Positions 51,033 through 58,706 of a stretch of 64,000 nucleotides of DNA are shown one piece after another; the first letter of the stretch is position 1, and each line of letters begins with the position of its first letter. The DNA lies in NCBI RefSeq assembly GCF_001425045.1, contig NZ_LMDJ01000032.1:1126-65125 (forward strand). The letters are read 5' to 3'. The stretch comes from Massilia sp. Root351. GTDB lineage: Bacteria > Pseudomonadota > Gammaproteobacteria > Burkholderiales > Burkholderiaceae_D. Under the pieces are notes generated by a model. The model had not been told where the DNA came from. It did no database searches and worked only from the letters and a program-made list of their open reading frames with translations. A program made the translations under genes and the position numbers.

Positions 51033-51928
51033 TGCGTGTTCTTTCTTAACAGGTCAAGGAAGCCTTGCAGCACCGGCGAGGGATTGTCGCGGCGCCAGGC
51101 CAGCCCGGTCTCCACCAGCGGTGTGGCGTCGAGCAGCGCGCGGTATTCTACTCCCGGGCGCTTCAGATTCGACACCGATTGTGGCACAAGTGCGAGCCCC
51201 ATGCCAGCCGACACCAGGCTGACGATGGTCTGCATCTGGATCGCTTCCTGCCCGATCACGGGCGTGATGCCGGCCGCGCGGAACACGCCCAGCACCGCGT
51301 CGTACAGCGCCGGCGAGATGGCGCGCGGGAAGATGATCAAGGGCAGCGCCGGCAGCGCGCCCAGGGCCACCTTGCGCTTGCCGTGCAGCGCCGCCAGCCC
51401 GGCCGGCGCGGCCAGCACCAGCGGCTCCTTCAGCACCGGCAGGTAGTCGAGCTCGCCGCGCGCGCGCTCGGGCAGCGGCGGGATCAGCAGGCCGGCGTCG
51501 ATGCGCCCCTGCAGCAGGTCTTCCAGCTGCAAGTCGGAGGTGGCTTCCTGCAGCGCGATCTGCACCTGGGGGAAAGCCGCGCGGTAGGCGCGCAGGAAGG
51601 GCGGCAGCACGCTGTAGTCGGCCGACGAGACGAAGGCCAGCGCCAAGCGTCCCACTTCGCCGGCGGCGGCGCGCTGCACCAGTTGCGGCAGTTCCTGCGC
51701 CTGCGCCAGCAGGCGGCGCGCTTCCGGCAGCAGGGCAATGCCGGCCGCCGTCAGCGCCACGCCGCGCCGGTTGCGCTCGAACAGGGCCGCGCCCAGCAGT
51801 TCCTCCAGCGCCTGGATCGCCTGCGACAGCGGCGGCTGCGTCATGTGCAGGCGCTGCGCGGCGCGGCCGAAATGCAGCTCCTCGGCCACGGCGGCGAAGT
51901 AGCGCAGCTGGCGCAATTCGAGGTTCAT
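51026..51928 (-). CDS. LysR-family transcription regulator
   Basis: A 300-residue regulator. The N-terminal helix-turn-helix (LRQLRYFAAVAEELHFGRAAQRLHMTQPPLS, in two parts) is followed by a type-2 periplasmic-binding-like effector domain. It is divergent from ilvD, with a dyad between them, so it may control ilvD and itself; this is by context. The lgt gene overlaps its 3' end by seven bases. Confidence 0.9.
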   Translation of the reverse strand: MNLELRQLRYFAAVAEELHFGRAAQRLHMTQPPLSQAIQALEELLGAALFERNRRGVALTAAGIALLPEARRLLAQAQELPQLVQRAAAGEVGRLALAFVSSADYSVLPPFLRAYRAAFPQVQIALQEATSDLQLEDLLQGRIDAGLLIPPLPERARGELDYLPVLKEPLVLAAPAGLAALHGKRKVALGALPALPLIIFPRAISPALYDAVLGVFRAAGITPVIGQEAIQMQTIVSLVSAGMGLALVPQSVSNLKRPGVEYRALLDATPLVETGLAWRRDNPSPVLQGFLDLLRKNTQC

Positions 51929-51953
51929 ATGGAATCCTATGGTATTTCGTTGC

Positions 51954-51976
51954 TGTGATATGTGTAGCGTATCACA
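51954..51976. promoter_or_regulatory. Dyad between LysR gene and ilvD
   Basis: TGTGATA (51954-51960) and TATCACA (51970-51976) are perfect inverted repeats nine bases apart, in the divergent promoter region. A LysR site with the T-N11-A core is likely. It is not a CRP site, since the TGTGA and TCACA halves are too far apart. Confidence 0.55.
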
Positions 51977-52058
51977 GGAGGCGGAATCTTATATTTGACA
52001 CCGCAGTGCGGGCAAGGCACTCTGGCTGTCTATCATAGGAGTAGCTTAGGAGTCCGCC

Positions 52059-53921
52059 ATGCCAGAATACCGTTCCCGCACCACCACCCACGGCCGCAAC
52101 ATGGCCGGCGCCCGCGCCCTGTGGCGCGCCACCGGCATGAAGGATGGCGATTTCGACAAGCCCATCATCGCCGTGGTCAATTCCTTCACCCAGTTCGTGC
52201 CCGGCCATGTGCACCTGAAAGACCTGGGCCAGCTGGTGGCGCGCGAAATCGAAGCGGCCGGCGGCGTGGCCAAGGAATTCAACACCATCGCAGTCGATGA
52301 CGGCATCGCCATGGGCCATGGCGGCATGCTGTATTCGCTGCCGTCGCGCGACCTGATCGCCGACTCGGTCGAATACATGGTCAATGCGCACTGCGCCGAC
52401 GCCATGGTCTGCATCTCCAACTGCGACAAGATCACCCCCGGCATGCTGATGGCCGCCATGCGCCTGAATATCCCGGTGGTGTTCGTCTCCGGCGGCCCGA
52501 TGGAAGCGGGCAAGGTGGTCAAGGTGGTCAACGGCAGCCAGAAGATCATCAAGCTGGACCTGGTGGACGCCATGATCAAGGCCGGCGACAGCACCGTCTC
52601 GGACGCCGACGTGGCCGAGATCGAGCGTTCCGCCTGTCCTACCTGCGGTTCCTGCTCCGGCATGTTCACCGCCAATTCCATGAACTGCCTGACCGAGGCG
52701 CTGGGCCTGTCGCTGCCGGGCAACGGCACCATCCTGGCCACCCACTCGGACCGCAAGGAACTGTTCCTGAAAGCCGGCCGCCTGGTGGTGGAACTGGCCA
52801 GGCGCTACTACGAGCAGGACGACGCGTCGGTCCTGCCGCGCAACATCGCCACCAAGGCCGCGTTCGAGAACGCCATGGCGCTGGACGTCTCCATGGGCGG
52901 TTCCACCAACACCGTGCTGCACCTGCTGGCCGCCGCGCATGAGGCCGAAGTCGAATTCACCATGGCCGACATCGACCGCATCTCGCGCAAAGTGCCCTGC
53001 CTGTGCAAGGTGGCGCCGATGACGGACAAGTTCCACATCGAAGACGTGCACCGCGCCGGCGGCATCGTCTCCATCCTGGGCGAACTGGCGCGCGCCGGCC
53101 TGCTCGACACCTCGGTCTACAGCATCCACGCGCCCACGCTGGGCGACGCCATCGAGCGCAACGACATCAAGCGCAGCGACGACCCGGCCGTGCACCAGCT
53201 GTTCCGCGCCGCACCGGGCGGCGTGCCGACCCAGACCGCGTTCTCGCAGTCGGAGCGCTTCGCGTCGCTGGACCTGAACCGCGAAACCGGCTGCATCCGC
53301 GACAAGGCGCACGCCTATTCGCAGGACGGCGGCCTGGCTGTCCTGTACGGCAACCTGGCGGAAAAAGGCTGCATCGTGAAAACGGCCGGCGTGGACGAAA
53401 GCATCCTGACATTCAGCGGCAAGGCGCGCGTGTTCGAGAGCCAGGACGCGGCGGTGGAAGCCATCCTGGGCGACACCGTGCATGAAGGCGACGTCGTCAT
53501 CATCCGCTACGAAGGTCCGAAGGGCGGCCCCGGCATGCAGGAGATGCTGTACCCGACCTCCTACATCAAGTCCAAGGGCCTGGGCAAAGCCTGCGCGCTG
53601 TTTACCGACGGCCGTTTCTCGGGCGGCTCGTCCGGCCTGGTGATCGGCCACGCCTCGCCGGAAGCGGCTGAAGGGGGCGCCATCGGCCTGGTGGAAGAAG
53701 GCGACATGATCGACATCGATATCCCGAACCGCAGCATCAACCTGCGCATCGACGCCGCCGAACTGGCCGCGCGCCGTGCCGCCATGGAAGCGAAGGGCGC
53801 CGAGGCCTGGCTGCCGGTCAACCGCGACCGCTACGTCTCGCAAGCGCTGCAGGCCTATGCCGCGCTGACCACCTCGGCCGACCGCGGCGCCGTGCGCGAC
53901 CTGTCGCAGCTCAAACGCTAA
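52059..53921 (+). CDS. ilvD: Dihydroxy-acid dehydratase IlvD
   Basis: A 620-residue iron-sulfur enzyme of branched-chain amino-acid synthesis. It has SNCDKITPGM (C122) and ACPTCGSCSGMFTANSMNC (C193, C196, C199), which includes cluster ligands, and GRFSGGSSGLVIGH. Length fits the family (about 615). An AGGAG lies upstream of the ATG. It may be controlled by the divergent LysR protein. Confidence 0.96.
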   Translation: MPEYRSRTTTHGRNMAGARALWRATGMKDGDFDKPIIAVVNSFTQFVPGHVHLKDLGQLVAREIEAAGGVAKEFNTIAVDDGIAMGHGGMLYSLPSRDLIADSVEYMVNAHCADAMVCISNCDKITPGMLMAAMRLNIPVVFVSGGPMEAGKVVKVVNGSQKIIKLDLVDAMIKAGDSTVSDADVAEIERSACPTCGSCSGMFTANSMNCLTEALGLSLPGNGTILATHSDRKELFLKAGRLVVELARRYYEQDDASVLPRNIATKAAFENAMALDVSMGGSTNTVLHLLAAAHEAEVEFTMADIDRISRKVPCLCKVAPMTDKFHIEDVHRAGGIVSILGELARAGLLDTSVYSIHAPTLGDAIERNDIKRSDDPAVHQLFRAAPGGVPTQTAFSQSERFASLDLNRETGCIRDKAHAYSQDGGLAVLYGNLAEKGCIVKTAGVDESILTFSGKARVFESQDAAVEAILGDTVHEGDVVIIRYEGPKGGPGMQEMLYPTSYIKSKGLGKACALFTDGRFSGGSSGLVIGHASPEAAEGGAIGLVEEGDMIDIDIPNRSINLRIDAAELAARRAAMEAKGAEAWLPVNRDRYVSQALQAYAALTTSADRGAVRDLSQLKR

Positions 53922-53925
53922 GGAG

Positions 53926-53955
53926 CAGGGGGCGGGCCCGCCGGGCCTGACCCCT
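53926..53955. repeat. Imperfect hairpin after ilvD (GGGGTCAGGCCC type)
   Basis: CAGGGGGCGGGCC (53926-53938) pairs imperfectly with GGCCTGACCCCTG (53943-53955). It lies between the convergent ilvD and Trp-rich genes. Its reverse reading contains GGGGTCAGGCCC, close to the GGGGTCAGACCCC centre of the 260-322 palindrome. Confidence 0.55.
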
Positions 53956-53959
53956 GTTG

Positions 53960-54184
53960 TTACTTCTTCTTGTCGAAACTCTGCTTCACGCGGTCCTTGC
54001 GGCGCTGCTCGTCGACGTTGTGGGCTTTGCGCTTGTCCAGGCCCAGCATCGGTTCCAGCACCTCGAACCAGGCGAAGGCGAACACCATCAGCCCGACGAT
54101 CCACCACCAGGACACCTCGGCAAAGCGCCATACTTCGAAGTAGCGCAGCCCGCACAGGGCCAGTATCAGCAAAATCAGCGGCAT
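53960..54184 (-). CDS. Small Trp-rich membrane protein (TIGR04438-type)
   Basis: A 74-residue protein with two short hydrophobic segments, the second rich in tryptophan (FAEVSWWWIVGLMVFAFAWFEV), and a charged tail with KRKAHNVDEQRRKDRVK. It matches small Trp-rich proteins of Burkholderiales often encoded beside ilvD. Function unknown. Confidence 0.8.
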   Translation of the reverse strand: MPLILLILALCGLRYFEVWRFAEVSWWWIVGLMVFAFAWFEVLEPMLGLDKRKAHNVDEQRRKDRVKQSFDKKK

Positions 54185-54319
54185 GGGAATTCTCCTTTAC
54201 ATCATCTTACAAAAGAAACGCCTATACCGGGGCTGATATTGTGGGGACCGTCAACCCGGGCTATCATGCCAGCGTTGTGGAAAGGCGTTAGAATGAATGT
54301 AGTTACTATGGAGAAAACG

Positions 54320-54631
54320 ATGAAACGATTTCTGATGTTGGGTATGGTGGCCGTGTCGGCTTTCGCAACGCAATCCGCAATGGCGAACGCTGACCTGGCC
54401 AAGGCCAAGAATTGCATGGCTTGCCACGCTGTAGCAAACAAGCTGGTCGGTCCAGCGTTCAAGGATGTGGCGGCGAAGTACGCCGGCCAGAAGGACGCCG
54501 AAGCCAAGCTGGCGACCAAGGTAGTCAAGGGCGGTTCCGGCGTGTGGGGCGCGATCCCGATGCCAGCCAATCCCCAGGTGAGCGAGGCGGAAGCCAAGAC
54601 CCTGGTGAAATGGATACTGACCCAGAAATGA
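54320..54631 (+). CDS. Class I cytochrome c (c-551/c-552 type)
   Basis: A 103-residue periplasmic haem protein. The signal peptide ends near residue 22 (SAMA|NAD). The haem motif CMACH is at about 32-36 (NCMACHAV) and the axial Met lies in GAIPMPANPQVS. GGAG precedes the ATG at 54320; upstream ATG codons in frame are less likely. It is an electron carrier in respiration. A strong terminator follows. Confidence 0.93.
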   Translation: MKRFLMLGMVAVSAFATQSAMANADLAKAKNCMACHAVANKLVGPAFKDVAAKYAGQKDAEAKLATKVVKGGSGVWGAIPMPANPQVSEAEAKTLVKWILTQK

Positions 54632-54637
54632 TGTAAC

Positions 54638-54663
54638 AAAAAAGGAGCCGAGGCTCCTTTTTT
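54638..54663. terminator. Bidirectional rho-independent terminator after cytochrome c
   Basis: A-run (54638-54643), GGAGCC, two-base loop, GGCTCC, T-run (54658-54663). It is symmetrical, so it can end the cytochrome gene from the left and the LivJ-like gene from the right. Confidence 0.92.
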
Positions 54664-54687
54664 GTTGTTTGGCGCTGGCCTGGCCGC

Positions 54688-55818
54688 TCAGCGCACCACT
54701 TCGATCAGCTGGCGCTTGCCGTCCTTGTAGCCGTACAGGGTGAGCGCGCCGTTGTTGATATCGCCATACTTGTCGAAGCTGATCGGGCCGGTGATGCCCT
54801 GGTACTTGATCTTCGCCAGGAAGGGCAGGTACTTGGCCGGATCGGCCGATTTCGCCTCGGCCATCGCGGCCGTCATCGCCATCACGGCGTCGTAGGCGTA
54901 CGGCGCGTAGATCTGCACTTCCGAGTTGTACTTGGCCTTGTAGCGCGCCGAGAACTCGTCCAGCGCCTTGCGCTGGTTGGGCTGGATGCCGCCCGCTTCG
55001 GCGCAGGTGACGATGCCGTCCGCGCCGCCCGACAGTTTCGGCAGCGCTTCGGTGCACACGCCGTCGCCGCCCATGAAGTGGGCCTTGATGCCGAGCGCCT
55101 TCATCTGGCGCAGCAGCGCGCCGGCAATGCCGTCCATGCCGCCGAAGAACACCAGGTCCGGGTTCTTGGCGCGGATCGACGTCAGGATGGCGGTGAAGTC
55201 GCTGGCGCGGTCGGTGGTAAATTCCTTGGCCACGATCTGCGCGCCCTTGGCGCCCTTGATGAATTCGCCGGCCACGCCCTGGCCGTAGGCGGTGCGGTCG
55301 TCGATCACGGCGATGCGCTTGGCGCCGATCTTCTGCACCGCGTAGCGGCCCAGCGTGCCGCCCAGCTTGTTGTCGTTGGCGACGATGCGGAAGGCGGTGT
55401 TGAAGCCCTGGCGCGTGTACACCGGGCTGGTGGCCGAGGCGGAAATCTGGGCGATGCCGGCGTCGTAGTAGATCTTGGAGGCGGGAATCGAGGTGCCGGA
55501 GTTCTGGTGGCCGATGATGCCGTTGATCTTGGCGTCCACCAGCTTCTGCGCGGCGGCCGTGCCCTGTTTCGGGTCGCCGGCGTCGTCTTCGGCCAGCAGC
55601 ACGAACTTGACGGCCTTGCCGTTGATCTTGAAGCCTTTGGCGTTCAAATCCTCCACCGCCATGCGGGCGCCGTTTTCATCTTCCTTGCCCAGGTGGGCCG
55701 ACGGGCCCGAAGTGGCCGCAACGTGGCCGATCTTGACCACTTCCTGGGCCGCTGCTACGACCGGCAGGCCGCCGGTGAATGCCAGCGCGAGCGCCGCAGC
55801 GATGTACTTTGTTTGCAT
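54688..55818 (-). CDS. Branched-chain amino acid ABC substrate-binding protein (LivJ-like), copy 2
   Basis: A 376-residue periplasmic protein. The signal peptide ends at AAAQ near residue 25. VVKIGHVAATSGPSAHLGKEDENGARMAVEDLNAKG and GIIGHQNSGTSIPASKIYYDAGI mark the Leu/Ile/Val-binding family. I start at 55818, after AAGGAAAG; the frame to 55872 passes through a terminator hairpin. It is paralogous to the next gene upstream. No LIV permease or ATPase gene is in the window. Confidence 0.92.
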   Translation of the reverse strand: MQTKYIAAALALAFTGGLPVVAAAQEVVKIGHVAATSGPSAHLGKEDENGARMAVEDLNAKGFKINGKAVKFVLLAEDDAGDPKQGTAAAQKLVDAKINGIIGHQNSGTSIPASKIYYDAGIAQISASATSPVYTRQGFNTAFRIVANDNKLGGTLGRYAVQKIGAKRIAVIDDRTAYGQGVAGEFIKGAKGAQIVAKEFTTDRASDFTAILTSIRAKNPDLVFFGGMDGIAGALLRQMKALGIKAHFMGGDGVCTEALPKLSGGADGIVTCAEAGGIQPNQRKALDEFSARYKAKYNSEVQIYAPYAYDAVMAMTAAMAEAKSADPAKYLPFLAKIKYQGITGPISFDKYGDINNGALTLYGYKDGKRQLIEVVR

Positions 55819-55841
55819 TGTGCTTTCCTTAAAATGAAAAA

Positions 55842-55865
55842 AGGCCGTCCAGCGCTGGACGGCCT
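55842..55865 (-). terminator. Terminator between the two LivJ-like genes
   Basis: AGGCCGTCCAGC pairs with GCTGGACGGCCT, a perfect 24-bp palindrome, with an A-run on the left of the plus strand (T-run on the minus strand). It separates the transcripts of the two paralogues, so each may have its own promoter. Confidence 0.88.
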
Positions 55866-55921
55866 GTAGCAATTATCGCCGATTTATCGCCGATTATTCA
55901 GGACAAAATTCGGGGGAAAGC

Positions 55922-57064
55922 TTACTTGATGACTTCCGTTTTGGTTTTTACGCCATTTTTGTAGGTGAACAAGGTCAGCGAACCATCCTTGATGTCGCCC
56001 TTCGAATCGAAGGTGATCAGGCCGGTCACGCCCTGGTACTTGATGTTGGCCAGGTAAGGCAGGTATTTTGCCGGGTCGGCCGATTTGGCGTCCATCATGG
56101 CCTGCGCCATCAGCATCACCGAGTCGTACACATAGGGCGCGTACAGCTGGACTTCCTGGTTGTATTTCTTCTTGTAGCGGGCGCGGAAGTCGTCCATGTT
56201 CTTCTGCAGTTCCGGACCGACCCCGCCGGCTTCGGCGCAGGTGACCACGCTTTCCGGCGCGTTGTCGCCGGACAGCCGCGGCAGCGCGTCGGTGCACAGG
56301 CCGTCGCCGCCCATGTACTTGGCGTTGATGCCCAGCGCCTTCATCTGGCGCAGCAGCGGGCCGCCCACCGAGTCCATGCCGCCGAAGAACACCAGGTCCG
56401 GATTCTTGGCCTTGATGGAGGTCAGGATGGCGTTGAAGTCGGTGGCCTTGTCGTTGGTGAATTCCTTGGCGACGATCTGCACGCCGGGCTTGGCCTTGGT
56501 CGCGCCTTTAACGAACTCGTCCTTCACGCCCTGGCCGTAGGCGGTGCGGTCGTCGATCACGGCGATCTTCTTGGCGCCCAGCTTGTTCACGGCGTAGGCG
56601 CCCAGCGTGCCGCCCAGCTTGGCGTCGTTGGCGACGATGCGGAAGGTGGTCTTGAAGCCCTGCTGGGTGTATTTGGTCTGGGTGGTGGCTGGCGACACCT
56701 GCGGAATGCCGGCGTCCGAGTAGATCTTGGAAGCGGGGATGGAGGTGCCGGAGTTCAGGTGGCCGACCACGCCGTTGACGTGGGCGTCGACCAGCTTCTG
56801 CGCCACCGTGGTGCCTTGCTTCGGATCGCTGGCGTCGTCTTCGGCCTGCAGCACGAACTTCACCGGCTTGCCGTTGATCTGCGGGTTCTTTGCGTTCAAG
56901 TCCTCGATCGCCATGCGGGCGCCGTTTTCATTGTCCTTGCCGAGGTGGGAAGAGGGGCCGGAGACTGGGCCGACGTGGCCGATCTTGATAATTTCCTGTG
57001 CGCCTGCGCTGCCTGCGAAAGCCATAGCGATGGCAAATGGAATCAACTTGGTGTTGAACTGCAT
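55922..57064 (-). CDS. Branched-chain amino acid ABC substrate-binding protein (LivJ-like), copy 1
   Basis: A 380-residue periplasmic protein. The signal peptide ends at about residue 22 (AGAQ). The mature part is collinear with the downstream copy (IIKIGHVGPVSGPSSHLGKDNENG, RMAIEDLNAKN and IAVIDDRTAYGQGV in both). I start at 57064 because GGAG lies seven bases upstream; the ATG at 57070 is too close to it. The pair looks like a tandem duplication with divergence, perhaps in ligand choice. Confidence 0.92.
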   Translation of the reverse strand: MQFNTKLIPFAIAMAFAGSAGAQEIIKIGHVGPVSGPSSHLGKDNENGARMAIEDLNAKNPQINGKPVKFVLQAEDDASDPKQGTTVAQKLVDAHVNGVVGHLNSGTSIPASKIYSDAGIPQVSPATTQTKYTQQGFKTTFRIVANDAKLGGTLGAYAVNKLGAKKIAVIDDRTAYGQGVKDEFVKGATKAKPGVQIVAKEFTNDKATDFNAILTSIKAKNPDLVFFGGMDSVGGPLLRQMKALGINAKYMGGDGLCTDALPRLSGDNAPESVVTCAEAGGVGPELQKNMDDFRARYKKKYNQEVQLYAPYVYDSVMLMAQAMMDAKSADPAKYLPYLANIKYQGVTGLITFDSKGDIKDGSLTLFTYKNGVKTKTEVIK

Positions 57065-57143
57065 GAACATTCTCCGATGGATTAGTAACGGCGGCGTCTC
57101 ATGAACGCCACTTCTGGTTCTGCTGCACGAGAAGGTACAACAA

Positions 57144-57171
57144 ATTATCCGCTACGCAAAGCAGGAAGCAA
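57144..57171 (-). promoter_or_regulatory. Possible promoter of LivJ-like copy 1
   Basis: On the minus strand TTGCTT (57171-57166) and GATAAT (57149-57144) are 16 bases apart, about 75 bases before the start codon. The region 57065-57220 is unusually AT-rich for the window and contains no other clear feature apart from a GC-rich dyad at 57200-57219. Confidence 0.4.
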
Positions 57172-57220
57172 TGGTTTTGTGCAATTTGGCTAAATTGATA
57201 CTAATCGGCGCGGCGCGCGA

Positions 57221-57574
57221 TTATTTTTTTTGCGCCTGCAGGTGCGTCAATTCCTGCGCCACGGCGCGGGTGACGATCTTCGACAGCGTGTCGTGCAGGC
57301 CGCTGCGGATTTCGGCGGTCAGGCCGCGCAGCGCGCTGCCCAGCACTTCCTCCATGCTGTCCTTGATGCGCTGCTCCAGCACGAAGTCCACGCGCGACTG
57401 CAGTTGCTGCAGGACGCGCTCGCACAGCTGGCGTTCGAGCGCCTGCCATTCACCGCCTTGCGGCTGCGGCTGTGGCGCGACCTGCACTGCCGGCGCTTCG
57501 GCCGGCGCCGGCTGGTCGTCCAGCACTTCGGTCAGGACGGGAATGGAGGCATCGAAAGGGCGGACGAGGCTCAT
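57221..57574 (-). CDS. Small acidic protein encoded after holC
   Basis: A 117-residue protein with a Pro/Gln-rich N-terminus and a helical region (WQALERQLCERVLQQLQSRVDFVLEQRIKD). It overlaps holC by four bases (ATGA), so the two are translated together. Similar small proteins follow holC in Burkholderiales (DUF2486-like), but I am not sure of the family name. Function unknown. Confidence 0.7.
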   Translation of the reverse strand: MSLVRPFDASIPVLTEVLDDQPAPAEAPAVQVAPQPQPQGGEWQALERQLCERVLQQLQSRVDFVLEQRIKDSMEEVLGSALRGLTAEIRSGLHDTLSKIVTRAVAQELTHLQAQKK

Positions 57575-57996
57575 GATTTATTGGCGACGAAGTGGGTGGG
57601 CTGGTATTCCTGCTGTTTGTACGACACGTAGCGCCGGCGGCCCGCCGCCGCGTCCGTTTCCTCCGATGAGACGACCTCGATCACGCGCTGGAAGCGCGGG
57701 AAGCTGGCCGGCGTGCGGCGCGACAGGTTGACCAGCAGGTCGCTGTGCGGCAACTCCGCATCGTCGCTGCAGGCCAGCACGATGGGCGTTTCCGGCGCAA
57801 GCGGGTCGTTGCTGAGCACGTGCGGCAGGAAGTCGATGCCCGAAAAACTCCACAACGCCTCGTCAAGATCGGCCAACTGCTCCATATCGTCCGTCATCAG
57901 GACGATGCGGTTGCGCGCGGCGTATGCCTTGCGCACCAGGCGGCAAGCGTAGGCGATCTTGTCGGGAACGTTGGTGTGGAAATCGATACGGGTCAT
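57571..57996 (-). CDS. holC: DNA polymerase III chi subunit HolC
   Basis: A 141-residue clamp-loader accessory protein. Chi features are RIDFHTNVPDKIAYACRLVRKAY at the start, LDEALWSFSGIDFLPHVL and RFQRVIEVVSSEE. HolC links the replisome to single-strand-binding protein. It overlaps the following small gene. A pepA gene, the usual upstream partner, is not next to it. Confidence 0.92.
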   Translation of the reverse strand: MTRIDFHTNVPDKIAYACRLVRKAYAARNRIVLMTDDMEQLADLDEALWSFSGIDFLPHVLSNDPLAPETPIVLACSDDAELPHSDLLVNLSRRTPASFPRFQRVIEVVSSEETDAAAGRRRYVSYKQQEYQPTHFVANKS

Positions 57997-58048
57997 GGCT
58001 GGACTGGCAATACGAATGTCGGTCCAGCATTTTAACCGTAGCGGGAGT

Positions 58049-58678
58049 TTAGAAACGGAAATCCGGCGCTGCGTTGATCGGCGGCAAACGTCGTTCGCGT
58101 TGTGCTTGCTCGGCGGCGGCTTTTGCGGCAGCCAGTGCGCGCTCCTGGGCGGACGGGGCGGGCGGAGGCGCCGCCGGCGCGGGGGCCGGGTTGCCGTAGC
58201 CGGCCGGCAGCATGGCCTGCGCCGGGTAGCCGGCCTCGGACAGCAGCGTGGTCCAGGTGTCCGCTTCGAAGCCGATCTGCTTGCCGCGCCCGATCAGCAG
58301 CAGCGGCAGCTGGCCCGCGCTGCCGGCACGTTTCAGCGCCGCGTGGTCCTCCACGCTATTGACGGTTTTTTCAGTGTAGGGAATGCCGCGCGCCTGCAGC
58401 AGGGTGCGGCCCTGGTCGCAGCCGGCGCAGTTGACCGTGGTGTATAGCGTGACGGGACGGCTTTGCACGGCGGCCGCCAGTTCCGCCGGCAGGGCCGGCT
58501 GGCTGGCGGCGGTGCTGAAGGCTTTCAGCGGCACCGCGTTGGCCGGCGGCGGCGTGTCGGTGTAGTGCGTGACGCCCCTGGCGTCCTTCCACTTGTACAT
58601 CTGCGCGCTGGCCGTGCCTGCGCACGCCAGCAACGCCCATGCCGCCAACCTCGCCAATATCTTGAACCGCGCCTGCAT
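58049..58678 (-). CDS. Exported DUF4124 / glutaredoxin-like protein
   Basis: A 209-residue protein: signal peptide 1-25 (ASA|QM), a DUF4124 segment (MYKWKDARGVTHYTDTPPP), then a thioredoxin-fold domain (about 75-150) with VTLYTTVNCAGC, where C84 and C87 form a redox CxxC pair, and QLPLLLIG. The C-terminus is Ala/Pro-rich and helical. DUF4124 fused to a glutaredoxin-type domain suggests periplasmic thiol chemistry. GGGAG precedes the ATG at 58678, and the longer frame to 58954 overlaps the next gene. It is 28 bases after oligopeptidase A. Confidence 0.85.
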   Translation of the reverse strand: MQARFKILARLAAWALLACAGTASAQMYKWKDARGVTHYTDTPPPANAVPLKAFSTAASQPALPAELAAAVQSRPVTLYTTVNCAGCDQGRTLLQARGIPYTEKTVNSVEDHAALKRAGSAGQLPLLLIGRGKQIGFEADTWTTLLSEAGYPAQAMLPAGYGNPAPAPAAPPPAPSAQERALAAAKAAAEQAQRERRLPPINAAPDFRF

Positions 58679-58706
58679 GCCGTTCTCCCTGTTCAGCCCT
58701 ATGCCG

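Noticed and set aside
51954..51976. Possible CRP site between the LysR gene and ilvD
   Set aside because: The TGTGA and TCACA halves are 13 bases apart instead of six, so it fits a LysR-type dyad better.
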